From: Arenicola marina
Lineage: Eukaryota > Annelida > Polychaeta > Arenicolidae
Reading direction: 5' to 3'
Length of the DNA stretch: 64,000 bases
Assembly: GCA_964019135.1 (NCBI GenBank)
Contig: OZ025248.1
Span: 14,453,574-14,517,573, forward strand
Shown: piece by piece, positions 1 through 12,300 of the stretch
Layout of the letters: every line of letters starts with the position of its first letter
How positions within the stretch are numbered: the stretch's first letter is position 1
Program-made: the position numbers and the translations under genes
Notes under the pieces: model-generated
Databases searched by the model: none
What the model saw: only the letters and a program-made list of their open reading frames with translations
What the model was told of the DNA's origin: nothing

Positions 1-1298
1 TCACCGGATGTCGACCATTACACGGAACATTTGACGGGGTTTTCCGTCATACATAACGCTGACAAAGGCGGCCGCTTCGACAACATATCAACAACAAAGT
101 AATAGGGCCAGTCGTCGATCTATGAGACCAATCAGCAACAAGTTATGTCAACATACACCGAGTTACCATGCAGCGTATATTATACGTACATATACACCAA
201 CTTGGGCTGCACAGAGCAGTCCGTTCGAGTCGCAAGGAAAATTATCAGAATACGAGTTTGTTATGCCATGGCGTAATCCAGACGTAATACTAGTGTAAAA
301 CATAATGTAACATAATTTAACATAATTTAAAATAAAATCTGCCAGACCTAGGGTTCACTATAAATCGTATTTAAGAAACTAGACGAGGGTTATCGCATTT
401 CAAAGAGGTTGCCACCAGTTTCTGTCGTAACCAGCACCCAAACCCCACCAACGTCTCCTCTCCCCTCACCCGCCCTTTCTGCCCTAATTGCCCGTGACCC
501 ATGGAAGCACCCCATACGTTCACCCAACATCGACGGGCATGGTGGCTAGACGGTTTAGCAGAGGGGACGAATGACACAAGACAGAAGAAGTGGCAGAAAC
601 GCTCCTTCGTATCCCGGAAGTTAATTGGCGGTTTCATCACGCGATTGCTCCCGGCAACAGCCACACGTCGGCAAGGGGACGGTGTCTCGGGAGGAAACCG
701 ATGGCGTGCACAGGGCCCCGGGAAGAAGGGGAAGGCGATGTAACGCCGGCCCAGGGATACCACAGCGATCCCATCACAACGACGGGTCAATTTGTTGCGA
801 AAAAAAAGGCGGTACTTTTTTCTTTTAAGTGCCCCTTTTTTCGTCAAACACTCTTGGGTCTGGCTAGCGTCAATGCCTCCTTGGTATCGGCTGCACGCAT
901 GAACAGGAATTGTTCAGACTACAGAACCAGATGTATCTTATTCCTTTGTCCAACATGTTGTTTTTAGGCAGTAAGGTCAGGGTCATTGGCGAGATGAACA
1001 TAAAGGCCTCGACGTTCGCCATTGTTATATGGCACCATGCAGCTTGGTGTACGTGCTTATATTGCCTTTCCACAAGCTAAAGATACGTTATCTTTGTCTG
1101 GTGAAGCTCCTGGCGCTAACTTGTTTGAGCGGGTTCATCTGAGTTTCTTTTTTCTCGCGCAACGACTGGGTTGAGCGGGCAGTCATGGCGACGATAATAA
1201 GATTAAAGAGGCTCTGATAGTTGGGAGGAACATTGAGCAGTTGAGGGAAAGGGCGGGAGAGGGCCCAGAAAGTCGAGTGTATTCTCTATGCTGCCGCT
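1..1298. other. Spacer without a recognisable gene
   Basis: Both strands were read. Open frames of up to about 158 codons (371-847, minus) overlap others on the opposite strand, have low-complexity composition and show no motif or splice context I recognise. I see nothing I can support here. Confidence 0.5.
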
Positions 1299-1790
1299 TC
1301 AATGACATATTGATGCTGCTATGTTGATGCTTTCATGTGAATGTTGCCATGTTAATGCTGCCTTGTGGATGCTGCCATATTGATGCTGCCATTTGGCTGC
1401 TGCCATGCTGATGCTGCCTCGTGGATGCTGCCATGTTGATGCTGCCATATTGAGGCTGCCATGTGGATGCTGCCTTGTGGATGCTGCCATGTGGATGCTG
1501 CCATGTGGATGCCGCCATATTGAGGCTACCATGTGGATGCTGCCATGTTGATGCTGCCATATTGAGGCTGCTATGTGGATGCTGCCTTGTGGATGCTGCC
1601 ATGTGGATGCTGCCATGTTGATGCTGCCTTGTGGATGCTGCCATGTTGATGCTGCCATGTGGATGCTGCCATATTGATGTCGCCATATTGAGGCTGCCAT
1701 GTGGATGTTGCCATGTTGATGCTGTCGTGTTAACGCTGCCTTGTGGATGCTGCCATGTGGATGCTGCCATGTTGATGCCGCTAGGTTCCT
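1299..1790. repeat. Minisatellite, about 15-bp unit (ATGCTGCCATGTTG-like)
   Basis: About 33 tandem copies of a 15-bp motif, variants of GGATGCTGCCATGTT, run through this stretch. The unit length is a multiple of three, so several frames stay open and give artificial His/Ala/Ser-rich reading frames on both strands. It ends just before a G-rich run (1820-1850). No adjoining exon is visible, so its origin is unknown. Confidence 0.9.
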
Positions 1791-4700
1791 CTTATATCCA
1801 AACAGGCGCCGTAAATTAAGGGGGGGGGGGGGCTGGGTGGGGGGGGGGACCCTTTCCCAACCCGCCGCTGATTTACGGCGCCGGTGATTTCTGTGTATAG
1901 TCCTTTAACTTGGCCATAAGATTAATAGTATCCTTCCGTTCCCTTTCTCAGTCAGGGGGAAAAGGCACACATAATAAATTAGCGCTTAACTTATATTAGC
2001 TTGTCTCAGATTATATTGTCATGAAAATACCATTTTGAGTAAAATATAGTTTCCTAAACTGAGTCGAACGACAGGGTCTTGTATTGTGCCACTCCTGTCG
2101 TCGCCGTGGCGGGCAAGTTGTCCGCGGATCCCGTTAACACCATCCTGCGTCCATTAAGCCCGTGTCGCCATCACCCTTGCTTAAAGCGACCAGCCACACG
2201 TCTCGAGGGCGTCTGTGTTTATGCAACACATGGGTAAAACATGTTCTTCCTGTGGTCAGGGTTACAGCCTCGAGCTGATACCAAGGTCGCCAAGGCCACG
2301 AAGCCTGGCGGGTGACTCACGAATTGTTTCGGCGGGGTCACGTACCATGAGTATGACGTGAGCTGCGCGAGGATTAAAGTAATCTCGTAGAAAGTCGCAA
2401 AAGCAGGTTCTTCAACAGATGGCGACATACCATAAGTAAAACTCAAAATAGCATTCGCCTTTGTGCTGGCGACTGCCCATAAGACCATCAGCTTCAGTAC
2501 TCATTGATTGTCTCACCCCGTATTTTGTTGTGTATATATTATATGCCAGGCCTATACAGACATAAACATCAGACAGGGACAAAACCGGTGATCCTGCAGT
2601 TTCTGACCCTATTATCGCCCACACAAGAAAGATTAAAACCTAAAACAAAAGGAAACAAAAACCTAAATACAATACGCACGTTTTGCAACTGAAAATTTAG
2701 ACCATCGATCTGGGGTGTGGTCCACCCCCCCCCCCCCCTCACAACCTTGGTTGATCCCCCCCCCCCCTTTTTGAAACCTTAGGACCTTGGTTGATCCCAC
2801 CCCCCCATAGACACACATTTTTCAGAGCCCACTGCACCCCCCGCCCCCATTACATATGAATGATAGATATTGTTTCAATTGATGTCCCCTTTTGCATAGT
2901 GCAACTGGCATGAGCAGATGCTGCAACCCACACCAACACCTCTGGGCTGTAGGTGTGTGCTCTACCGGTTACAATAGTGAAGGATAATGACGGATATGGA
3001 CCCGTTATGACAACATGGTGCGTATCCTCAACTACGTCTACAGATCTAAGGAATAATTCATACCAGATATGTCATGCTTCACGCATAACAGGACTATATG
3101 TGGTTATGTATCCCCCCCCCCCCCAGTCCCGCTTTATAATGTAAATAGATGCATGCTTCAACACATTTAAAAGATTTTTGTCCCGATTTGTAACGTAGGC
3201 CTACATATGACGAGACATTATTAAATCTAATTCAACCGTAGACACCATGTAAAAATATTACATTACCTCACTTTTAGCAGCTCCGATCAATCTGAAGCGT
3301 GGCTGGTAGTAGCTCCGCCTGGCGGTAGAAGCTTGAATCTCAAGCAGTCAGTCCACACAAAGGCGCGTGGTTCTGACACAGTTTTTGTTCGTTTTATCGC
3401 GCACAGTGCACACAGTGGCGCCAAGCAACGTTCAAACAGTACAAAACGCACTCAAAAGTTCTCTTTCTGGATTCAGCACGTGTATCTCCCTCTTCCTCCC
3501 TCTATCCAGGCAGGATTTAATATTGAGCGTATATAAACGGGAACAGTTTGTGTATGTGTCACATCCATGCAGCGCTTCGCTGCTGATAGTTCAAAACGCA
3601 GCTAGAAGTCCACATAAGACTCACCGCAACTGATCCAGAAACATAGAGAGAGTGTCGATCCAGAAAAACCCTGATGACACAGGCCGTTACTCACGCGGGC
3701 CGGTGAGTTGGCCTGGCTCACAGGATGGCTCGGTGAGTGGGTGAGAGTGGTGGGGGGGGGGGGGGGTGAGGAGGGAGAGACAGGATCCGAGGCAGGGATA
3801 CTTTAGTCTGGATCTCACACCGCCTTCCACGTCCCTCTCTTCCCCAGCCACGGGCCCAACACTCCCGCCTGTCAGGCTTCAGGATACCCCGCCAACGGCT
3901 CCCGGACCCAGGGACGGGGAAGCCGAGAGGGGAGGGGAAGGCAGTGTAGCACAATATGTTGCACGAAAACAGGGGGTTGCGAAAAGAAGCTCACTTCACC
4001 GCCGTCTTCGCCCTCCTGCCTTCACCTTTAGGACATGTATGTACATAGCTTGCTGGGTCGAGGAGGTGAAACTGCTCCGATTTCTTAGGTTTTAGCTTTA
4101 GCTGACTAGTGACGGTGGCTACTGGAGTAGGGTGAGTTATGTATCACGCAGCAAGCTCTCTCGTGGACGGCAGGACAAAGGGGACTTTTCAAATCCCTGC
4201 AAAACGAGGCCGACAGATGGAACAGACGTGAGGCACAACAGACGTGAAAAATGCACAGTTGTCATCGGTATCGACGGCGAAACAGTATGCACTGTAGGAA
4301 GGAATCCATTTAAAATAATATTAAACAAGTCTAGAGTATTTTTCGCTTGTTTGTATAATGTCACAAATTAGAAAGCAACAATCTAGTTGGCCACGGTACT
4401 AGCTAGCAAGAAGGTATTGTGTGCAACCTTGATACCACTACTAAAACGTGCTTTGGACTATGCAGCAAGAAGTCACAGACTGAGGTGATCGGTCTTAGAT
4501 TACGGTCATCAGGCTGCGGACAGTGCGATCAAGACCGATCGAGAATACACACAAATCGGATTGTCCACAAACGAAGGAGGTGTCAAGAACTACAAATATC
4601 CGCATTTATTACAATATAAATACATGTATAGGTTACTGGCCAGTTACTGAGGAGGGTTAGCGTAACAGCTACAGTTTTACTCATCGTAGAAAGCCATAAC

Positions 4701-7550
4701 TTAAATTATCGCATGGCATCCGTCTATCTGCGTAAGACGATGAATATGACAACTGTTCAAGGTCAAAGTCAAAATACAAATAAGAATCAGTCCTTGGATC
4801 ATCCAAGATTTCTCTTGTCTATATTCCACGCATAGCAGACTGCCAAATGGACTCCTAGCCTTGCCCGTGATATCAATTTACCACATGTTTTCAACTTAGT
4901 GGTAAACGCCATAAGTTCGTGTGCTTCGCGATGCTTTGTTTTAGGGTAGCAGTGCCGCGATAGAGTTCTGTGGTGTCCAGGGATAGACACGTTTGCCGTA
5001 TGTTTATTAGGTTTCTGAATTTATAGACTGAAACAATCGAGTTTTCTGCAAATTGTGGTATATATGTGGCCTGGGCTTAGTTTTGGCGGCAAAGAGCTCG
5101 ATATACAAATTTAAGTATTTCTGGCTAATTTGTTTTGCGGCATTTCGGCTGATTATATCTTATTAAATAAACTTACTGAAATGAACTTATAATTATCAGT
5201 TTCCCCTGTTGCTAAATTGCAAGCGAGGCGCCCACTCCATCAGGTACACAAAGCAGGCCTTTAAGAACAGCCAGATGTCAGTTTAGCTGTACGTTAGCCT
5301 GTATACAGAGACCATAAGCTGCTTATCAAATGACGCATCATCGACAGTCTGCCTATATATTATATACCGCTTATATATGTTATATACCCTGCATCATCAG
5401 CTGGAAAACATAGACTGGGATGCATCAGCTGGATCACCATCAGCTAGAGCATATCGACTGGAATTATAAGATATATGCCCGGCGCGCGGAATAGGCCCAG
5501 TAATAATTATAGAACGTATCAGTGAAGTTAATGCTCTTTCACTACCGCACGGGAACCGTGGGACGTAAACGAAATTGTGTTGATCTGCTCCAGTTGTGAG
5601 GATCAAAGCCACTGCTCTAGATGACCGCTGCAACTGATGAAGCCTACTTTGTTTGTTTCCCGACACATGCGGTTGACCACGATAAATAAGCACGACTGGA
5701 AGCCCAGGCAGAAAGCGACGCCTGGCGGCCGTCATGACGCATTTATAGGTTACATCCGGGCACTTCCCGACCAGCCCGTTCTCGCGGTAGGGGGCGCCCC
5801 GTTTCCTCTGTATGCCACTGCGGGGCGTGCATTTTCCACGAATCCATAAAAATAGGCCGATCGTTTGATACTTCTGTTAGTGTCATAGTTTGTACGCTAA
5901 ACCACGAAAAAGGATGAGTCAGATATTGAGACGTACAACCAATACGTTATGTCAAACACCCCGAGCTTAGGCAGAGTGGGAAAAAACTATACTAGACTTG
6001 CTGGAGTGACTCCGCACGACCCCCCAGGATTGTCGCCACATACCCTCCAAACTCAATTCAGTCTCTCTCCTCCGCCCCACTCGTCCCCTGATATATGTAT
6101 TATATATTCACCATTAAATACTTTAATACATTATTACTTTTAGTCTTGATTCTAAAATGTAACAAATGTAAGATAGCGCATGTAAGTATATTGCTTTGAG
6201 TCTCAAAACTTAACTTCCCAGTTCCCTTCTGGCAAAGGCTGCCTTTGAAGTTGTCTTTGAGTAATGAAGTAAAGCTCATTAACTCATTATCGCGTCACTT
6301 CGAAGCTGAAGGTAATGGCCGACAGCAGTAACACACCGGGAGGGACATCATGGTCTTCTTGTGCCCCAGGGTTAAGTGCCTTTAATGTCCATCGTTGGGC
6401 GCAGCACCATCTGCCTCTCATACCAGCAGCACGCCGCCAGGAAGGTTAACACTACCTCAGTGTTAAGAGTAGGGATTGTCAGGGAAAGGAGAGGAGAATG
6501 TACTTGACATCTAACGACTCATAAAGTTTCAAGTTTCAAGCTAAAAGCCGAGAAACACTCGCAGCTGGCGGTATGATGGCATATATACAGCTGACCTTGA
6601 AACAAACAGCGACTGCTAAATCAGTTCCAGATTGAGAATTACAAGGAGATGGGAGCTCGAGATATCAGATCAGGTCCCATGAGAAAATTGATATTATATG
6701 CGAGATCTGGAAATGTCTACTTTGAAAAATACTGACAAACCAGACCCCGTTTATTTTTCTCATTTTGACAATTACTACAAACAATTTTTTTCCCAAAAAA
6801 TTGACCATTCTCGCTTTTGAGACCCTTGGCCCCAGGTATTTATTTTTTTGCCGCTTGTATGATGTTTTGTACTGGATGGGGGTTCCAAAATGTACAACTA
6901 GATCAAGAACTAGAGCCGAATGTAGAACATGCTCCTGTTTATATCTATTTGCCGACCATTTCATTGGCACATTTCGGTGTCGCAACAAGGATCGCTTGAC
7001 AAATATTCCCCCACCCTCGTACGTGTGTGCGCCCCAGGTGTGACGTCATGCCAGACGTAAGAAGGAATGTAAGGTGTTCACAAATAAGTGATAACTATCA
7101 AATTGCATGCCGCTTCCAGCATAGGTCGCGCCAAATAGTTCACTTTGCAAGCCCTTCGTCTGCTTGAGGGATTTTCGCACTCGGCTTTTCAAGCAATAAT
7201 ATGATACCTATAGCTAACGAGTTAGGGAATAGAAGAAAAGTAATATCAACTGATAAATATAATGTGATCACATGCTGAAATGCAGCTGTTCATGTTGCTA
7301 TAGGCACCAAATCAGTTGATTAAGACAGATCTGGCACTGCGCCAAACCTGGAAAGCACATACGTGTAGCCATTTTTCTTGCATCCAGTAGACTAACGTCA
7401 ACTATGTATCCATGAGTTGTAGAAACCCCAAATTATCGTGTTTACGGGCATGTCGCGAATTTTCAATTTTCGCCACTGGTTGGAGTCTTATTATTCGTCA
7501 TATGTCAGTTGGTCGTCTTTGTTTGTTCTGACGAAAATTTATTTGTTCCA
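1791..7550. other. Spacer with poly-C/poly-G runs, no recognisable gene
   Basis: Contains several homopolymeric G or C runs (about 1820, 1840, 2727, 2755, 3111, 3756) and AT-rich stretches such as 5350-5395. Open frames at 2219-2488 (minus), 5397-5735 (minus) and 6665-7043 (both strands) were inspected; none has a recognised motif, codon pattern or convincing splice context. Confidence 0.45.
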
Positions 7551-7551
7551 C

Positions 7552-7850
7552 CATATTGGAAAATGCAGAGACACCGTCTGGTGCAGACAGAGCCACCGTC
7601 TGGTAAAGAGAGGAACACCGTCTGCTGCAGACAGGGCCACCGGCTGGTGCAGACAGACACCGTCTGTGCAGACAGGGACACCGCCTGATACACAGACACC
7701 GTCTGGTACAGACAGGGAAACCGTCTGGTGTGGTACAGACAGGGACAGCGCCTGGTACAGACAGCGACACCGTCTGGTCCAGACAGAGGAACCGTCTGGT
7801 GCAGACAGAGACATGCAGTGTTTGGTGCAGACCGGGACACCGTCACAATG
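7552..7850. repeat. Minisatellite, about 20-bp unit (CCGTCTGGTGCAGACAG)
   Basis: About 14 degenerate tandem copies of a unit containing the imperfect palindrome CTGGTGCAGACAG. Copies vary in length (18-22 bp). Open frames across it on both strands are by-products of the repeat. Confidence 0.85.
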
Positions 7851-8693
7851 AAGCAGACGACCGACCCAACCAGTCCCCGAAGCGCGGGAAACGGCTCGCG
7901 CAGTCGGCGGCACGGGGGCGGAAAGACCAACAATGACTCACACATTTCGGTTCAAGATAAATAAATACAAGTTTTGACACAAAATAACGGATTACGACGT
8001 TCTTGCAAAACGCAAAGAAAATACTCGATTTGCCGGGACCGGCAGCAGACGACCAAGCACTGTGGTGTGGATGATCGAGGCTTCTCCCAGTGTTAATGTA
8101 TGAACGCTATCTCGCAGAGAAACATGTGGTCATTAAAACGTCATAGAAAAACCGGAGGCAAGTTTTTCCCGTGGTATCGTATTTTGTTATTCGTGCACGG
8201 AACAACAATGCTAATTCAGATAACTTTTTTTCGAGGAAAAAGACTGCACTCGTTTTATATTGTGCCCAGAGCCGTTCGTTCCCCTATATTGACCTAGGTT
8301 CTTTATGGTTATCGAAATTACTTTGTGAGGCATTATGACGACAACCTTCCATTATTTTGTTTTAAACCATTTTCAGTCCGGGGTAACAACTTAGTGTTGT
8401 ACTTTCGAACAACATGATGGGCCAAACGGAAAATCACACCTCATGAGCCGCATCTATACATATATCACGCATATAAAATGCCTTTACAAAGTTGCAGAGG
8501 AGCTGTAATCATTAAACAATAAAATTCGCCCGTGGCCCCAAGTTAGAGCCGGACGTAAGAAGAAAAGACATACATGACCAACAGGTAGGATCATAAGTGG
8601 TATGCAACATTAATGCATTCTCTATATGATAAATACAAATATTAATACGTAAAGAGAAATACACAAAACACTGCACGGATGCGTTCTGACAAG

Positions 8694-9345
8694 TTTATTT
8701 TTTTCATGAATTTTTATTTACAGGACATAGGGGACACAGCACAGGCAAGGTAACAGACTGAACCAGTCTCACCAAGGTGCAAACAGCTTTGATTTTGTAA
8801 CCGTTCAAGATGTGTACTTTAAACCCCCCCCCCTTTCCACCCCCGGAACCCATTCTGCCCACTCATACATACCTCACTACACAGACCTCACACACAACAT
8901 ATTGCCTATGCAATGACCTTAATTTACGAATTTTCTAGCTCACTGTTAATGGGCAAAGAAAATTCACCATTTTTCTTTTCATGTAGGACAACAGTACTAT
9001 ATTATTTTATCGTATAGATATCCTGTTCACCATGAACAAATCCTTTATGTCGGAGACCCCTCGTGACCATGGGGTGTGTCACGTGAGAGCCAAGACCGTT
9101 TAGTGTTTGCCTGAAGATAGTTGGTCTGTGTTACACGCGCCACGCCGGCCAGAGTCAGAGCTAGCCAGAGGGGGATGTCGTCCCGATATACGGTAAGAAC
9201 CCATATCTAAAAGATGATAATTTAGTCTCTTGTCGATTTCGCCCTAAGAGCAAGTTCGCAGAAACAGTGAGAGAAATAATATAGAGAAACAGGACTACAC
9301 AAAACACAATGTACAATATGACCTTGGATTGAGATACAATGTCGA
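8694..9345 (-). other. SEC13: Probable SEC13 3' UTR with poly(A) signal
   Basis: Downstream of the SEC13 stop on the minus strand the first good AATAAA is at 8694-8699 (TTTATT on the plus strand), about 650 bases after the stop. The UTR extent is inferred from this signal only; splicing in the UTR cannot be excluded. Confidence 0.4.
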
Positions 9346-12300
9346 CTAGGATGCTATGTCTGCTGTGGAATCTAAGAGTTGACCTTGACCTTTGTTGACG
9401 TCACTGACGCATACCCAGTTGCCCTCCATGGTTTCTTTCCAGAGGCTGACCTGGAACGAGAGGGAAAGTCGTGATTAGTGCCGACAAGCCTTAACACGCA
9501 GTGCACAGGTGTTTGTCATTTAACAGTCAGCTAACATTCATAAGGTAATGACTGTGTCCAATTGTAATTATCACGCACAGCCATTAAATATACCACGTTT
9601 AGGCAGCTTTAACCGGTAAATCGGATTTGATCACTTTAGAGAAGAAAGCAGATTGCTCCCGCCTAGACATCCCCACCTTATTGTCGCCCCCGGAGACGGC
9701 CAGAAGGTTGCATGCCCCTCCCCTCCTCATCCCCTTTCCTACCTTTCCCCCCGCGGAGACGGCCAGCAGGTTGCCTGCCCCTCCCCTCCTCATCCCCCTA
9801 CCCACCTCTCCCTCCCGGAGACGGCCAGCAGGTTGCCTGCCCCTCCCCTCCTCACTCCACTACCCACCTCTCCCTCCCGGAGACGGCCAGCAGGTTGCCT
9901 GCCCCTCCCCTCCTGATCCCCCTACCCACCTCTCCCTCCCGGAGACGGCCAGCAGGTTGCCTGCCCCTCCCCTCCTCATCCCCCTACCCACATTGTTGTC
10001 GCCCCCGGAGATGGCCAGCAGGTTGCCTGCCCCTCCCCTCCTCATCCCCCTACCCACCTCTTCCTCCCGGAGACGGCCAGCAGATTGCCTGCCCCTCCCC
10101 TCCTCATCCCCTTACCCACCTTGTTGTCGCCCCCGGAGACGGCCAGCAGGTTGCCGGTCACCGACCAGCTTACATGCCACACGGCGGCCGCTGATTTGTG
10201 GAGCGTCTTGGGCGTCCACGCTGTCCCGCTGCCGTCATTGGTCCAAATGATCACCTGACAATCCTGTCAACCAATCAAAACACATATAGTCTTTCCTGTC
10301 GGCCTAAGACTTTGAGGAACATGTTTAGCTCTACACACAGTTGGATCATAAGGTTCATTTTTTCAAATGAACAATATCTGCGTCGAAGCAAGAAGAAAAA
10401 GGTTGACATAAAAGATGATAGCGTTTGAATATTAACTGACATACATCTATCTAAATCACCTTCATATCAGATAGAGAACGTTCGTTTACGCACTAATAGA
10501 TACAATGCCAGAGAATGCTCGTACACCTACTAATACATTCTATGTTGAGTATCCTGGTATATAATTAGATAAAGAGATGGCAAAGATGAAAGGTAAGACA
10601 ACGCACTGACCTGAGAGCAACTGGCAATGACACTTCTGGGCAGACCGATAGAGGGCGCCCATGCCACATCCCTCACCCAATCACAGTGCCCCTCCAGCTT
10701 GTGTTCCTCCACCCATTGGCTGTCCTCCTCCCTGGCGGACAAATACGGAGATTCTCATAAAAATCACTGGTTCCCGACATACTTCAATGCGGTACAGTAT
10801 CCAGCCTTAATCCCGCAGCGAATGATACAAACTTCAAAACTACAAAATTTGACACAGTCTGAAAAATATTGACTGCATCATTTGGTAGATGTAAAATATA
10901 TTAATTTTCAATATGTGCCAAAACATACCTAAATTATGGTATATAGCTAGACGACACTTGAAAGTAAAAAAGTAAAAAACAGAAGTGCGCAAATAAAACA
11001 CAAGCTCTCACCTCAATACAAAATATTAAGCTTTTGGGAAATCCACGTATATCGGTGACTCACTTCCAGATTTTGATGAGGTTGTCGCAGCCTCCGGAGA
11101 CGAATCTCCTGACAGTTTTCTGGCTTCCGGACGGGTCGAGAAGGCCCCCAGGATGGACAGCGGGACCCCAGCTCACCGCGTTACAGCCAATCTAGATCAC
11201 AACGCGAAGCAATCAAACGGGGGTTCCACAGGAAGACCCAACGAAGCACGCTTCAGTTTTATCGTCCGATATGATGACAATACAAATTTCGAAATTCTGC
11301 ACAATAATGTCTGGTTTGTACGACGCTTTAACCTCTATTGTCATGTCACGACAATGCGAAGGGTCGAGGTTGTGAGAAGCCATGTCTCCGGGAGTAACCC
11401 CTTACTCTTTGCGAAGAAAGAAAACAGACATTCGCGGGCGGGAAACGAGCAACGCACCGGCTGCTTGGGTTACCTAGCAAAGCACACTCGACAAGAAACT
11501 CGGAAGGGCTGTGCTTCCGCAACCTGTGGTTGGTCCGCAGTTACTCACGGTGTGTGCATTGTTGATCTTCTGGTTGTTCCAGGTGCCATCCCCGCTGCTG
11601 GAGATGACGGAGATGGCTCCATCGGAGCTGCCACACGCCAGCATCAGGCCGAACTCGTGCGGCGCCCACGACACAGAGTTAACTGAAGCACAGCACAATC
11701 TTCTCTGATCAACAAACGTCCATCGCTTCATGCCAAGACATTTAATTATAAAACTAAAAAGATTTCTCTAAAATATGATGTTTCATGAGGTATGACGCAA
11801 TTTTATTTCCAAAGGATGTTAAATGCACAACTCACAAGTTGTTGATAAGATGGTTAACAATACAACAACAGTTTTGCTCATCCATTCCGGTTCTCACCTG
11901 ATGAGTCATGGTTGCTGTACTCGTGAAGTTTACCCCATGTGCCATTGGTTTCCTTCCAGAAAATGACTTTACGATCATAGCCACAGGAGGCAAGCAGGCT
12001 ACCAAACATGGGGTGCGCCCAGGCCACCTGCCACACTGGTCCCTCATGGCTGAAAAGATTTCACTTGAATAATGTACATGTATAAAGTTTACATCAGCAG
12101 AAAAAATATTGCAAAGCACAAGACAGGAAAAAATGATCACAAGTGCTTATACATCATTTTAAACCATAACAACATTTAATTCTAGACACCCGATTATAAG
12201 TTGCTGTGGTCAGATTTTATAAGATACAGTTGATATATAACCTACCCTCTCAGGTCAGCAATTAATACTTGTTGTCCATTTCTAACATCAAAGAGTTTTA

